Of a stretch of 64,000 nucleotides of DNA, positions 26,108-33,808 are shown piece after piece. How positions within the stretch are numbered: the first letter of the stretch is position 1; each line of letters begins with the position of its first letter. The notes beneath the pieces are model-generated. The model made no database searches. It was not told where the DNA came from and saw only the letters and a program-made list of their open reading frames with translations. This stretch comes from JAVVEG01 sp032251455 (GTDB lineage Bacteria > Pseudomonadota > Gammaproteobacteria > Pseudomonadales > Pseudohongiellaceae): positions 1-64,000 of the forward strand of contig JAVVEG010000003.1 of the NCBI GenBank assembly GCA_032251455.1. Reading direction: 5' to 3'. The position numbers were made by a program, and so were the translations under genes.

Positions 26108-26785
26108 ATGCCCTCCTTGCCCCGTATTGAATTTGATTACCCCAGAAACTCGCACCCTGATGCCGCCATTATCTGGTTACACGGCCTGGGTGCCGATGGC
26201 AGTGATTTTGCGGGCATTGTTCCCGAGTTGCATTTGCCCGAGACCCTGGCCATCCGTTTCCTGTTTCCGCATGCGCCGTCGATTCCGGTCAGCATCAATA
26301 ATGGATTTGTCATGCCAGCATGGTATGACATTCTTGACGCCGACGTGGGCCGGCGGGTGGATGTGGAGCAGCTGCAGCAGTCAGCAGCAAAGATTCACCA
26401 ATTGATCGATCAACTGCGTCAGGATGGAATCAGTTCCAACCGTATCCTGCTTGCCGGGTTTTCCCAGGGCGGCGCTGTCGTTCTGCAGGCTGCTCTGACC
26501 TATCCCGAGCCTCTGGGGGGAGTGCTGTCCCTGTCCAGTTACTTTGCCAGTGCGGACACGATAAAACCCCATCCGGCCAATGTCGCCATTCCGATACGCC
26601 TGTGTCATGGCAGACAAGACCCGGTTGTTGCCGAAAAACTGGGTCTGGAGTGCAAGGCAAGGCTGGAAGCCATGGGCTATCTGACCGAGTACAGCAGCTA
26701 CCCCATGGAGCATTCGGTCTGCCTGGATGAAATCAGGGATATTTCCGCCTGGATAAGCGCCCGCCTGACTCCCGCAGAGCACTAG
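26108..26785 (+). CDS. Carboxylesterase / lysophospholipase-type hydrolase
   Basis: 225 residues, no signal peptide. Alpha/beta hydrolase of the phospholipase/carboxylesterase family: IIWLHGLGADGSDF at the N-terminus, nucleophile Ser119 in GFSQGG, Asp171 (HGRQDPVV) and His202 (EHSV). Members hydrolyse short-chain esters, and some act on acyl-thioesters. It is cytoplasmic. Divergent from the methyltransferase gene with 120 bases between starts. Confidence 0.9.
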   Translation: MPSLPRIEFDYPRNSHPDAAIIWLHGLGADGSDFAGIVPELHLPETLAIRFLFPHAPSIPVSINNGFVMPAWYDILDADVGRRVDVEQLQQSAAKIHQLIDQLRQDGISSNRILLAGFSQGGAVVLQAALTYPEPLGGVLSLSSYFASADTIKPHPANVAIPIRLCHGRQDPVVAEKLGLECKARLEAMGYLTEYSSYPMEHSVCLDEIRDISAWISARLTPAEH

Positions 26786-26802
26786 ACTTATTCAGTGGTC
26801 TC

Positions 26803-27246
26803 TTAATTGGCAGTGATGCCGATGCCGCGCGCCATCAGATAGGCCAGCACCGGAATGATCAGGGCCAGTGTCAGTTGCAGCCTGAAGCAGAGCCTGATGC
26901 CACCCGGCAGGGCAATATTGCCGTCGGCATCCGCTGTTGCGCGCTTCAGGAATCGGGTGGTTGGCACCACCAACACGGCCAGCAGGACAAAAAGTCCCAT
27001 CTTGGCATGGAAAACGGGGTTGCTGCCGTAGAAGGCTGCGGGCTTGCTGCCCACCCCCATCAACAGCACCAGCCCCAGCCCCAGCACCAGTGCAGCAGTC
27101 ATGCCGAATATCTTGTTGATCTTGCGCAGATTCTGAGTGTCCTCAACAGACAGCTGCGCCGAGAGAGCAAGATTCTGAATCAACACCGAGCCGACCAGTG
27201 CCAGCGCGACAAGAATATGCAAGGATCGAAAAAGTAGTTCAGCCAT
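26803..27246 (-). CDS. DUF2214-type integral membrane protein
   Basis: 147 residues with four hydrophobic segments (about 5-25, 45-65, 80-100 and 122-142). The central FYGSNPVFHAKMGLFVLLAVLVVPTTRFLKR resembles DUF2214 membrane proteins, whose role is unknown. Convergent with the esterase gene (17 bases apart). Downstream of the glutaredoxin gene on the same strand. Confidence 0.65.
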   Translation of the reverse strand: MAELLFRSLHILVALALVGSVLIQNLALSAQLSVEDTQNLRKINKIFGMTAALVLGLGLVLLMGVGSKPAAFYGSNPVFHAKMGLFVLLAVLVVPTTRFLKRATADADGNIALPGGIRLCFRLQLTLALIIPVLAYLMARGIGITAN

Positions 27247-27274
27247 GGTGTCTGTCCTGTCGGTTTTGCTGTTT

Positions 27275-27661
27275 TTAGTTGCGTTGTTTGCTGGTAGTCG
27301 CTATGCCCTGATTCTGCAAAAGCTGTTCAAGCTGCCCCTGTTTCCAGGCGCGATGGGTTTCCGTATAGCCACCAATGGACTGCCCGGCAATGAACAGTTG
27401 AGGCAGGGTGCGGCTACCGGTTCTGGCCTGGAGTTGCTGACGGATTTCACGCAATGCGGCAGAAGAGAATTGTCCGCTGTCCAGCTCAATCAGGTGATAG
27501 GAGACACCCAATTGTTGCAGCAGTTGCTTCGCGGACCGGCAAAAACCGCACCAGCTCAATGAGAAAAGTACAACGGGATGATTGTCATTTCGCAGTTCAA
27601 GTGAAACCAGGTCGGTGTCGCTCTCGACACGGGATTGATGGATCGATTCTTGAGATAACAT
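27275..27661 (-). CDS. Glutaredoxin-like protein
   Basis: 128 residues with an N-terminal extension of about 28. The dithiol active site Cys38-Gly-Phe-Cys41 follows PVVLFSLSW, the cis-proline Pro87 lies in SRTLPQLFI, and GQSIGGYTE forms the glutathione-binding end. CGFC differs from the CPYC of classical glutaredoxins and is seen in the GrxA-like and plant-type groups, so the redox potential may differ. No export signal. Likely co-transcribed with the membrane protein 28 bases downstream. Confidence 0.82.
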   Translation of the reverse strand: MLSQESIHQSRVESDTDLVSLELRNDNHPVVLFSLSWCGFCRSAKQLLQQLGVSYHLIELDSGQFSSAALREIRQQLQARTGSRTLPQLFIAGQSIGGYTETHRAWKQGQLEQLLQNQGIATTSKQRN

Positions 27662-27850
27662 AATTTTCCAGACATTGGGTAAGACAAGTGGCTATGTTAA
27701 TCTGGATCAAGCAATTGTGTATATGCCTGTGGCTTGCAATGCTCGGGTATAATCATCAGATCAGCAAGTTTATCCACAACTGCTGGGAACTGCTGAAAGT
27801 GACACAAAAGACGGGTAAGCCGGAGAGAGCAACATTGCTGGAGTATAGGG

Positions 27851-28525
27851 ATGAATAAAGCATCAGGGAAGCCAAAGGGGGCCGCGACGCTGTCGAGTGA
27901 CTCAGATTCTGTTCCGTTGTCGGGTCTGCCAGACGGCATGGGTTTGCGGGAGCGTAAAAAATTAATGCGGCTGCAGCGTATCATCGCAGCTGCCGGCAAG
28001 CTTTTCACCCGGAAGGGTTTCAGCAATACCACAATACAGGATATTGCCATCGAGGCGGATGTGGGCTTGGGAACACTTTATCTTTACGCCAAAAGCAAGG
28101 AGGATTTGCTGGTTCTGGTGTTCAAGGAGCATATCCTCAAGATGATCGATGATTCCTACAAGATGATAAGCCCGGAATTGCCTCTGATCGATCAACTGAT
28201 GGTTTTTTTCATGGGACACATCGACTATCACAAGGTAGACAAAGAGCTGTCACGGACTGTACTCAAGGAACTTTCGTTTTCCAGTACCCCACAGCGTCAG
28301 GAGGATATCGAGCAGATCGTCAAGGTGACCTATGCCCGGCTCGGCCAGATTCTGGAGCGGGCTGCCTCCCTGGGCAAGACGAAAAAGACCCTTTACCTGG
28401 GAACCAGTTCCTGGAGTGTGTTCGCACTTTATTACCATCTGCTGCAGGCATTTCTTTGTGATTTGATGACTGAGGCCGAGTTTCGCAAGAATCTGCGCAA
28501 TGCATTGACCCTGTTGCTGGAATAA
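27851..28525 (+). CDS. TetR/AcrR family transcriptional regulator
   Basis: 224 residues. The helix-turn-helix domain is at about residues 38-85 (IIAAAGKLFTRKGFSNTTIQDIAIEADVGLGTLYLYAKSKEDLL), typical of TetR. The C-terminal ligand domain is unassigned. An N-terminal tail of about 30 residues precedes the DNA-binding domain. It stands 272 bases before the redoxin/cytochrome/copper protein at 28798, whose promoter has a palindrome (28671-28684), so it is the best candidate for its regulator. Confidence 0.9.
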   Translation: MNKASGKPKGAATLSSDSDSVPLSGLPDGMGLRERKKLMRLQRIIAAAGKLFTRKGFSNTTIQDIAIEADVGLGTLYLYAKSKEDLLVLVFKEHILKMIDDSYKMISPELPLIDQLMVFFMGHIDYHKVDKELSRTVLKELSFSSTPQRQEDIEQIVKVTYARLGQILERAASLGKTKKTLYLGTSSWSVFALYYHLLQAFLCDLMTEAEFRKNLRNALTLLLE

Positions 28526-28627
28526 GCTGCTGGAATGAGTTGCTGGAATGAACAGGGGAAGATTGGTCCTTGTAACAGAGTTTCTTGGTCGTTTATCGCA
28601 AATCAGCGCCCTCTACCGTGAATGCAA

Positions 28628-28655
28628 TTGACAACAGGGGTTGAAGTGATACGAT
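28628..28655 (+). promoter_or_regulatory. Promoter upstream of the redoxin/cytochrome/copper protein
   Basis: TTGACA (28628-28633) and TACGAT (28650-28655) are 16 bases apart, a good sigma-70 promoter. The start would fall near 28662, leaving a leader of about 136 bases before the ATG at 28798. Confidence 0.6.
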
Positions 28656-28670
28656 CGGGAACATGAATTA

Positions 28671-28684
28671 GCTCATGAATGAGC
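28671..28684. promoter_or_regulatory. Palindrome just after the -10 box, candidate TetR operator
   Basis: GCTCATGAATGAGC consists of 6-base inverted arms (GCTCAT/ATGAGC) with two central bases. It lies 16 bases after the -10 box, where a bound repressor would block transcription. The adjacent TetR gene makes this a plausible operator. Inferred from position and symmetry only. Confidence 0.5.
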
Positions 28685-28797
28685 CTGTTCAGTGTATTTT
28701 TTGTCGATTGTTTGAAATTACTCCATGGATGAAACTGTCCATTAGGACAACAGACATGAAAACTCAATGCTGGGCGTAATGAATGTCGGAGGAAGAT

Positions 28798-30555
28798 ATG
28801 TTGAGTTGGTGTAAACAAAAAAGTGTATATGCTGCCGCTACGGGCACTGCTGCAGTGATGCTGGCATTGGGGTCCGCCAGTGTGCTTGCGGGTGAACGCG
28901 TGGGCGACTTTGCGCTGCTGGATCAACAGGGGTTGTTCCATCATATGGCCTGGTATGATGACCACAAGGCAATCGCCTTCCTGGTGCAGGCCAATGACAG
29001 TGAGGCAAGCCGTGCAGCCCTGGCTGACTTTACCCGTCTGCAGGCACAGTATGATGCCGAGGGTATCGAGTTCATGATGATCAACCCGCTTGGGGAAGCC
29101 CGGGCAGATGTGCAGGCTGCAGTGGCAGCCTATGGCACGGATATCCCGGTGTTGATCGATGATGCGCAGTTGATTTCCGAAGCCATGGGCATTGACAAGA
29201 TCGGGGAAGCCTTTTTGTTCGATCCCCGCTCTTTTGAAGTGATCTACCGTGGCCCGGCCGGCAAGCCATTCGCCGACGCCCTGGCTGAAGTCGCCGCCGG
29301 GCAAGCGGTCAGTAATGCCGTGGTCGCAACCCAGGGGCCGGCAGTAAGCTATCCGGCAAAGGATCAGCATCAGGCTGAAGGCGTTTCCTACAGCCGGGAT
29401 GTGGCCCCAATTCTGGCCGAAAACTGTGCCAGCTGTCATCGTGAAGGGGGTATAGCACCGTTTGCCATGGACAGTCACACCATGGTGCAGGGCTGGAGCC
29501 CGATGATCCGTGAAGTTCTGATGACCAAAAGGATGCCGCCCGGGCAACTGGACCCTCATGTTGGTCATTTCAGCAATGATTACGTCCTGTCCAATGAGGA
29601 GCAGCAAAAGATTCTGCACTGGATTGCCGCTGGTTCACAAAAGGATGGCAGCAGTGACCCACTGGCCGAGTTGACCTGGCCTGAATCGAAATGGGCTTTT
29701 GGTGAGCCGGACATGATCATCAAGGTGCCACCGCAGAGCATTCCAGCAACCGGTGTGCTGGATTACATTGGCGTAGTGGTCCCGCTGGAGCTGGAAAAGG
29801 ACCGCTGGGTGCGAGCCAGTCAGTACATAGCCGGTGACCGTACAGTGCTGCACCATACGCTCAATGCCATTGTCGAGCCGGGCCAGCGCCGTCCTAACTT
29901 CCTGGGTTCGTCCAGCCCGAATCAGGCTCATATTACCGCCTATATCCCGGGTGCAGCGCCGCATCAGGAACCGCCCAACACCGGTGGTGTGTTGAAAGCC
30001 GGCTCAGCGCTGGCCCTGCAGTTGCACTACACTACCACCGGACGGGAAACAGTGGATGAGAGCGAAATCGGACTGTGGTTCTATCCGGAGGATCAGATTC
30101 CACAAGAGCGTGCCAGTGGAAGCTGTGCCTGTATCTTTACTCCAGACTGGACTACGATTCCGCCTCATGATCCGCATTTCGAGATGACTGCCTCCATCAC
30201 CATTGAAGATGATGCGTATCTGGCGAGCTTCCTGCCACACATGCATTTCCGTGGCAAAAGCATGAAGTGGACGGCCGAATATCCTGATGGTTCCACTGAA
30301 GAGCTGATCAATCTGGCCAATTACAACTATAACTGGCAGATGGAATACAAATTGGTAGAACCCAAGTTTGTGCCTGGAGGTACCCGCATCATCGCCACCG
30401 GTGCTTTTGATAATTCAACCCAGAACAGGAACAACCCTGATCCGGACCGGGCAGTGCCCTGGGGTTTGCAAAGCTGGGATGAGATGTTCTTCGGTGCCGT
30501 CAACTGGAAATATGTTGACCAGAGCCGCTTTGTCAGCAGTTCCAACGACGATTGA
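28798..30555 (+). CDS. Exported redoxin / cytochrome c / copper monooxygenase-like protein, complete copy
   Basis: 585 residues from the ATG at 28798; GGAGGA four bases upstream favours it over the ATG at 28783. A signal peptide ends near VLA-GERV. Then come a redoxin-like domain without cysteines (about 30-165), a haem motif Cys210-x-x-Cys213-His214, and a PHM/DBH-like copper domain. All candidate copper ligands are kept: His352-His353, His410 (LHYTTTG), His481 and His483 (HMHFRGKSM) and Met563 (WDEMFF). This suggests a periplasmic oxidase or monooxygenase fed by the haem. It is a full-length paralogue of the protein at 21159, sharing RMPPGQ, GRETVD and LANYNYNWQ blocks. Followed by a strong terminator. 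Confidence 0.75.
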   Translation: MLSWCKQKSVYAAATGTAAVMLALGSASVLAGERVGDFALLDQQGLFHHMAWYDDHKAIAFLVQANDSEASRAALADFTRLQAQYDAEGIEFMMINPLGEARADVQAAVAAYGTDIPVLIDDAQLISEAMGIDKIGEAFLFDPRSFEVIYRGPAGKPFADALAEVAAGQAVSNAVVATQGPAVSYPAKDQHQAEGVSYSRDVAPILAENCASCHREGGIAPFAMDSHTMVQGWSPMIREVLMTKRMPPGQLDPHVGHFSNDYVLSNEEQQKILHWIAAGSQKDGSSDPLAELTWPESKWAFGEPDMIIKVPPQSIPATGVLDYIGVVVPLELEKDRWVRASQYIAGDRTVLHHTLNAIVEPGQRRPNFLGSSSPNQAHITAYIPGAAPHQEPPNTGGVLKAGSALALQLHYTTTGRETVDESEIGLWFYPEDQIPQERASGSCACIFTPDWTTIPPHDPHFEMTASITIEDDAYLASFLPHMHFRGKSMKWTAEYPDGSTEELINLANYNYNWQMEYKLVEPKFVPGGTRIIATGAFDNSTQNRNNPDPDRAVPWGLQSWDEMFFGAVNWKYVDQSRFVSSSNDD

Positions 30556-30586
30556 GTCTTCGGCTCTGTGGTTTGATGGTTGTTAA

Positions 30587-30627
30587 AAAGAAAAAGGCAG
30601 TGCTATCAAGCTACTGCCTTTTTCTTT
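30587..30627 (+). terminator. Terminator, possibly bidirectional
   Basis: AAAGAAAAAGGCAGT (30587-30601) and ACTGCCTTTTTCTTT (30613-30627) are perfect 15-base inverted arms with an 11-base loop and T-rich ends on both strands. It ends the redoxin/cytochrome/copper gene and, on the other strand, the convergent FAH-family gene ending at 30659. Confidence 0.92.
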
Positions 30628-30658
30628 GGTCTGCAGAAATTACAGTTTTGCCGCCGAA

Positions 30659-31495
30659 TTATTTTCCTTGCACAACCTTGTTGCTGAGGACGCCGACGCC
30701 CTCCACTTCCACTTCGTAAACATCACCGGGTTCCATGGCGCGGGTCGTGCCCATGGTGCCGGACCAGATCAGGTCTCCAGGTTCGAGTACAAAGTAACGG
30801 GAAATGTAACTGACCATGTGATCGATACCGAACAACATGTCAGAGCTGTTCTCGCGCTGTCGTTCTTCGCCATTGAGACGTCCGCTGATTTCGAGATTTT
30901 TGTAGTCAAGACCGGTTACCAGAGTAGGCCCAACCACATTGAATGTTTTGCTGCCTTTGGCACGGGTCCATTGCAGATCGGCGCTCTGCCAGTTGCGTTC
31001 GCTGACATCATTGCCGGCACTGACACCAAAAACGTAGTCATGGGCATCTTCTTCCGAGACATTATCCGCACGTTTGCCAATAACGACAACCAGCTCTGCC
31101 TCATAGTGCAGATTGGTCGAATCTGCTGGGCGGATGATGTCTTCCTGCGGCCCGATAATGGAGCCGGCAGGGACGATGAAAAGCCCTGGGTAGGAAGCGG
31201 GTTCTCCGCGAATATGACTGCGAAAATTCAGCGCAGTCATGACGACCAGATCAGGATCAACAGGCGCCTTGAGCATGACTTGTGAGGTATCAACATGAAC
31301 GCCGGTAGGCGTGCCGCCCAGATAGGGGGCATCACTTAATTGGTGAATCGTGGTATCAGTCAAACGTCCCCAGGAAACCTCCCCGTTTTGCTCATAGCGA
31401 ACATAGTGATCCTGGGCACTGACCGGACCAGCAAGCAGTGTCAGGCACAAACTGCTCAGAACCAGACCTGAAAAGCGTTTGTATAATGGTGGCAT
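30659..31495 (-). CDS. Exported fumarylacetoacetate hydrolase (FAH) family protein
   Basis: 278 residues. Signal peptide with cleavage near VSA-QDH (residue 27), then an FAH domain: LNFRSH, the metal-binding pattern HYEAELVVVIGK, VFGVSAGNDVSERNWQ and DLIWSGTMGTTRAMEPGD. The glutamates and aspartate of the divalent-metal site are present (E in HYEAE, D in GNDVSER). FAH-fold enzymes cleave C-C bonds in aromatic breakdown and are normally cytoplasmic, so export is unusual. Divergent from the serine hydrolase at 31689. Confidence 0.82.
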   Translation of the reverse strand: MPPLYKRFSGLVLSSLCLTLLAGPVSAQDHYVRYEQNGEVSWGRLTDTTIHQLSDAPYLGGTPTGVHVDTSQVMLKAPVDPDLVVMTALNFRSHIRGEPASYPGLFIVPAGSIIGPQEDIIRPADSTNLHYEAELVVVIGKRADNVSEEDAHDYVFGVSAGNDVSERNWQSADLQWTRAKGSKTFNVVGPTLVTGLDYKNLEISGRLNGEERQRENSSDMLFGIDHMVSYISRYFVLEPGDLIWSGTMGTTRAMEPGDVYEVEVEGVGVLSNKVVQGK

Positions 31496-31588
31496 GCGTA
31501 TTTCTCTCCAAAAGGTTGTTTTTATTTTCTGTCACAGTGATGCTACGCTTGAACAGGGAGTCGGTCAATTTGAGTGTCTGTCTGAGTG

Positions 31589-31688
31589 NNNNNNNNNNNN
31601 NNNNNNNNNNNNNNNNNNNNNNNNNNNNNNNNNNNNNNNNNNNNNNNNNNNNNNNNNNNNNNNNNNNNNNNNNNNNNNNNNNNNNNNN
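31589..31688. other. Assembly gap, 100 N
   Basis: A second run of exactly 100 N. It removes the start of the serine hydrolase gene and possibly the shared promoter region with the FAH-family gene. Confidence 0.99.
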
Positions 31689-32750
31689 CATGGCAAACTG
31701 GTCTATCTGCAAAGCATGGGCTGGCAGGATGTTGAAAACAATGACGCGATGCGTGCCAACTCGATCTTCCAGATCCGCTCGATGAGCAAGCCGATCGTTT
31801 CTGCAGCCATCCTGCAATTGATCGAGCAGGGGCAGCTTGCCTTGTCCGACCCGGTCGCCAGGTATATTCCGGCTTTCGGTGATATGCAGGTTTTCATCAA
31901 TCCAGCTGACCCGGATAACAGTCCCCTGCGTGCCCCGACCAGAGCCATGACCATAGAAGATCTGCTGCTGAACATGGGGGGGCTCAGTCACCGCCTGGGG
32001 CCATTGTATACCAGCCGACAGGTGCGTTCGCGCGCCGATACCCTGGAACAACTGGTGGCCAAGGTGGCGGCTGTGCCACTGGTGGCCGATCCGGGCACGC
32101 AATGGGTTTACAGCATATCGGCAACGGTACTCGGGCGGATTGTGGAGATAGTCAGCGGTCGCCGCTTTGATGACTATCTGCGCACCGAGATTCTGCAACC
32201 CCTGTCGATGCCCGATACTGATTTCCATGTGCCCGGTGACAAGATAAACCGCTTGGCCCATCCCTACCAGGTAGTGCAGGATGAGTTGATGCTGCGACCG
32301 ATCCCCCCGATGAGCATACCGATCACCCAAGCTCCTCCCTTGCTGGAAGGTGCCGCAGGGCTGGTCAGTACGGTGCCCGATTACCTGCGCTTTCTGCAAG
32401 CCATGCTCAATGGCGGTGAGCTTGATGGCAAGCGTATCCTGAGCACTGCAAGTGTCGCCACAATGATCAGCAATCATGTTCCTGCTGCCGCCCTGCCCAT
32501 CAGTCTTTCTGGCAGCAGCTTGCCAGCACTGGGTTGGGGTTATGGGTTCAGTGTGGTCATTGATGAAACTCAAAGCGCCTACGGGGTCAATAATGGTGAA
32601 TTTGGCTGGAATGGGTCCTTGGGCACTTTTTCCTGGGCTGATCCTGAAACCCAGACCATCGCCATTCTGATGATGCAGGTGGCTCCAGCGGGTGCCTGGA
32701 ACCTGTCTGCCTTATTCAAGACACTGGTGTCCCAGGCTTTGATTGACTGA
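31689..32750 (+). CDS. Serine hydrolase of the beta-lactamase (class C/penicillin-binding protein) fold, 5' end missing
   Basis: 353 residues remain after the N-run. The SxxK catalytic motif is Ser-Met-Ser-Lys encoded at 31779-31790, within FQIRSMSKPIVSAAILQLIEQGQL. The Tyr motif is likely YSISATVLG and the C-terminal part contains GWGYGFSV and FGWNGSLGTFSWADP, as in esterase-type members (EstB). The start and any signal peptide lie in the gap or beyond, so I give only the visible part. It precedes the esterase at 32810 on the same strand by 59 bases. Confidence 0.82.
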   Translation, partial: HGKLVYLQSMGWQDVENNDAMRANSIFQIRSMSKPIVSAAILQLIEQGQLALSDPVARYIPAFGDMQVFINPADPDNSPLRAPTRAMTIEDLLLNMGGLSHRLGPLYTSRQVRSRADTLEQLVAKVAAVPLVADPGTQWVYSISATVLGRIVEIVSGRRFDDYLRTEILQPLSMPDTDFHVPGDKINRLAHPYQVVQDELMLRPIPPMSIPITQAPPLLEGAAGLVSTVPDYLRFLQAMLNGGELDGKRILSTASVATMISNHVPAAALPISLSGSSLPALGWGYGFSVVIDETQSAYGVNNGEFGWNGSLGTFSWADPETQTIAILMMQVAPAGAWNLSALFKTLVSQALID

Positions 32751-32809
32751 CTCTGCTTGACTGCCCCCGGTTGACTGACCCTGATTCAAAAAGGCATGGA
32801 GAATATTTT

Positions 32810-33808
32810 ATGCGGATATTTCTGACTCAATGTAGTGCCGTATTGCTTTTATTGCTGGCAGCGACGACCAACCTGCTCGCTCAGCCACAGCAGCCTCCCA
32901 GGCCAGAGGGTCTGCAGACTGTCGAGTTCTACAGTCCTGCCGTGCAGCGCAACATGAAGTACGATATTGTCCTGCCGGCCGCCTACCAGCAGGGTGATGC
33001 CCGCTACCCGGTGTTGTATCTGCTGCACGGCTATATGCAGAATTACACGGTCTGGGGGCGGAATCTGGGTGCTGCCTTTTATGCCCGCAGCATGCAGGAC
33101 CTGATCGTGGTCATGCCGGATGCAGGCAACAGCTGGTTCATCAATTACGCACAAAGTGATGATGGCCAGAGCAACAACTGGGAAGATCATGTCATCGTCG
33201 ATGTGATTGGCCATGTCGATGCCAATTTTCGCACCCTGGCGCAGCGCGAAGGGCGGGCCATAGCAGGTTTGTCCATGGGCGGTTATGGGGCCTTTATGCT
33301 GGCATTGCGCCACCCGAATCTGTTTGTTTCCATGGGCAGTACCAGCGGAGCCCTGGGGCATGCCCGCAGCCGGGCCGCAGCGGTTGCCGCAGGCCAGTTG
33401 CGCGTGGCGGAACCTGCGCGCAGCCCTGAACAACAGGCGCAGATTGATGAAGCCGATGCGTTCATTTCAAAAATCATTGCTATCCCCGGTTTCAGTACCC
33501 AGCAGGAGCGGACGCCAAACGGGATTGATTTCATGACGGTGGAACAGGCACAGGCCTATGATCCCTTTCAGATCATCTACTCGGTACCCAAGGCGGAATT
33601 GCCGCACATCTATATCGACAGTGGCACCGAAGACAGCCTGGTCAATGAGGCGCGCGAGTTCATGCAATTATTGCTGGTCAATAATGTGCCCTTTGACTTC
33701 ATGCAAAGCAGAGGCCGGCATAACTCGGAATACTGGCGCCGGTCCATCGGCCATATGATGAGCATCCAGTATGAAGTCATGCAGCGTGCCCTGGGCAATC
33801 GACCCTGA
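32810..33808 (+). CDS. Exported esterase, esterase D/PHB depolymerase-like fold
   Basis: 332 residues from the ATG at 32810, with GGAG eight bases upstream; an ATG 39 bases earlier is less supported. Signal peptide ends near LLA-QPQ. PF00756-type alpha/beta hydrolase: RYPVLYLLHGYMQNYTVWG, nucleophile Ser155 in GLSMGGYGAF, Asp in YIDSGTED and His in GRHNSEYWRR. The family includes feruloyl esterases, S-formylglutathione hydrolases and mycolyltransferases; the substrate is open. Its stop overlaps the ATG of the ABC ATPase by one base (TGATG). Confidence 0.85.
   Translation: MRIFLTQCSAVLLLLLAATTNLLAQPQQPPRPEGLQTVEFYSPAVQRNMKYDIVLPAAYQQGDARYPVLYLLHGYMQNYTVWGRNLGAAFYARSMQDLIVVMPDAGNSWFINYAQSDDGQSNNWEDHVIVDVIGHVDANFRTLAQREGRAIAGLSMGGYGAFMLALRHPNLFVSMGSTSGALGHARSRAAAVAAGQLRVAEPARSPEQQAQIDEADAFISKIIAIPGFSTQQERTPNGIDFMTVEQAQAYDPFQIIYSVPKAELPHIYIDSGTEDSLVNEAREFMQLLLVNNVPFDFMQSRGRHNSEYWRRSIGHMMSIQYEVMQRALGNRP

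Noticed and set aside
28603..29619. A long (338-codon) minus-strand reading frame opposite the copper/haem protein
   Set aside because: It is antisense to a gene with clear domains, its composition is rich in His, Gly and Gln as expected of a reverse-frame shadow, and it has no domain.
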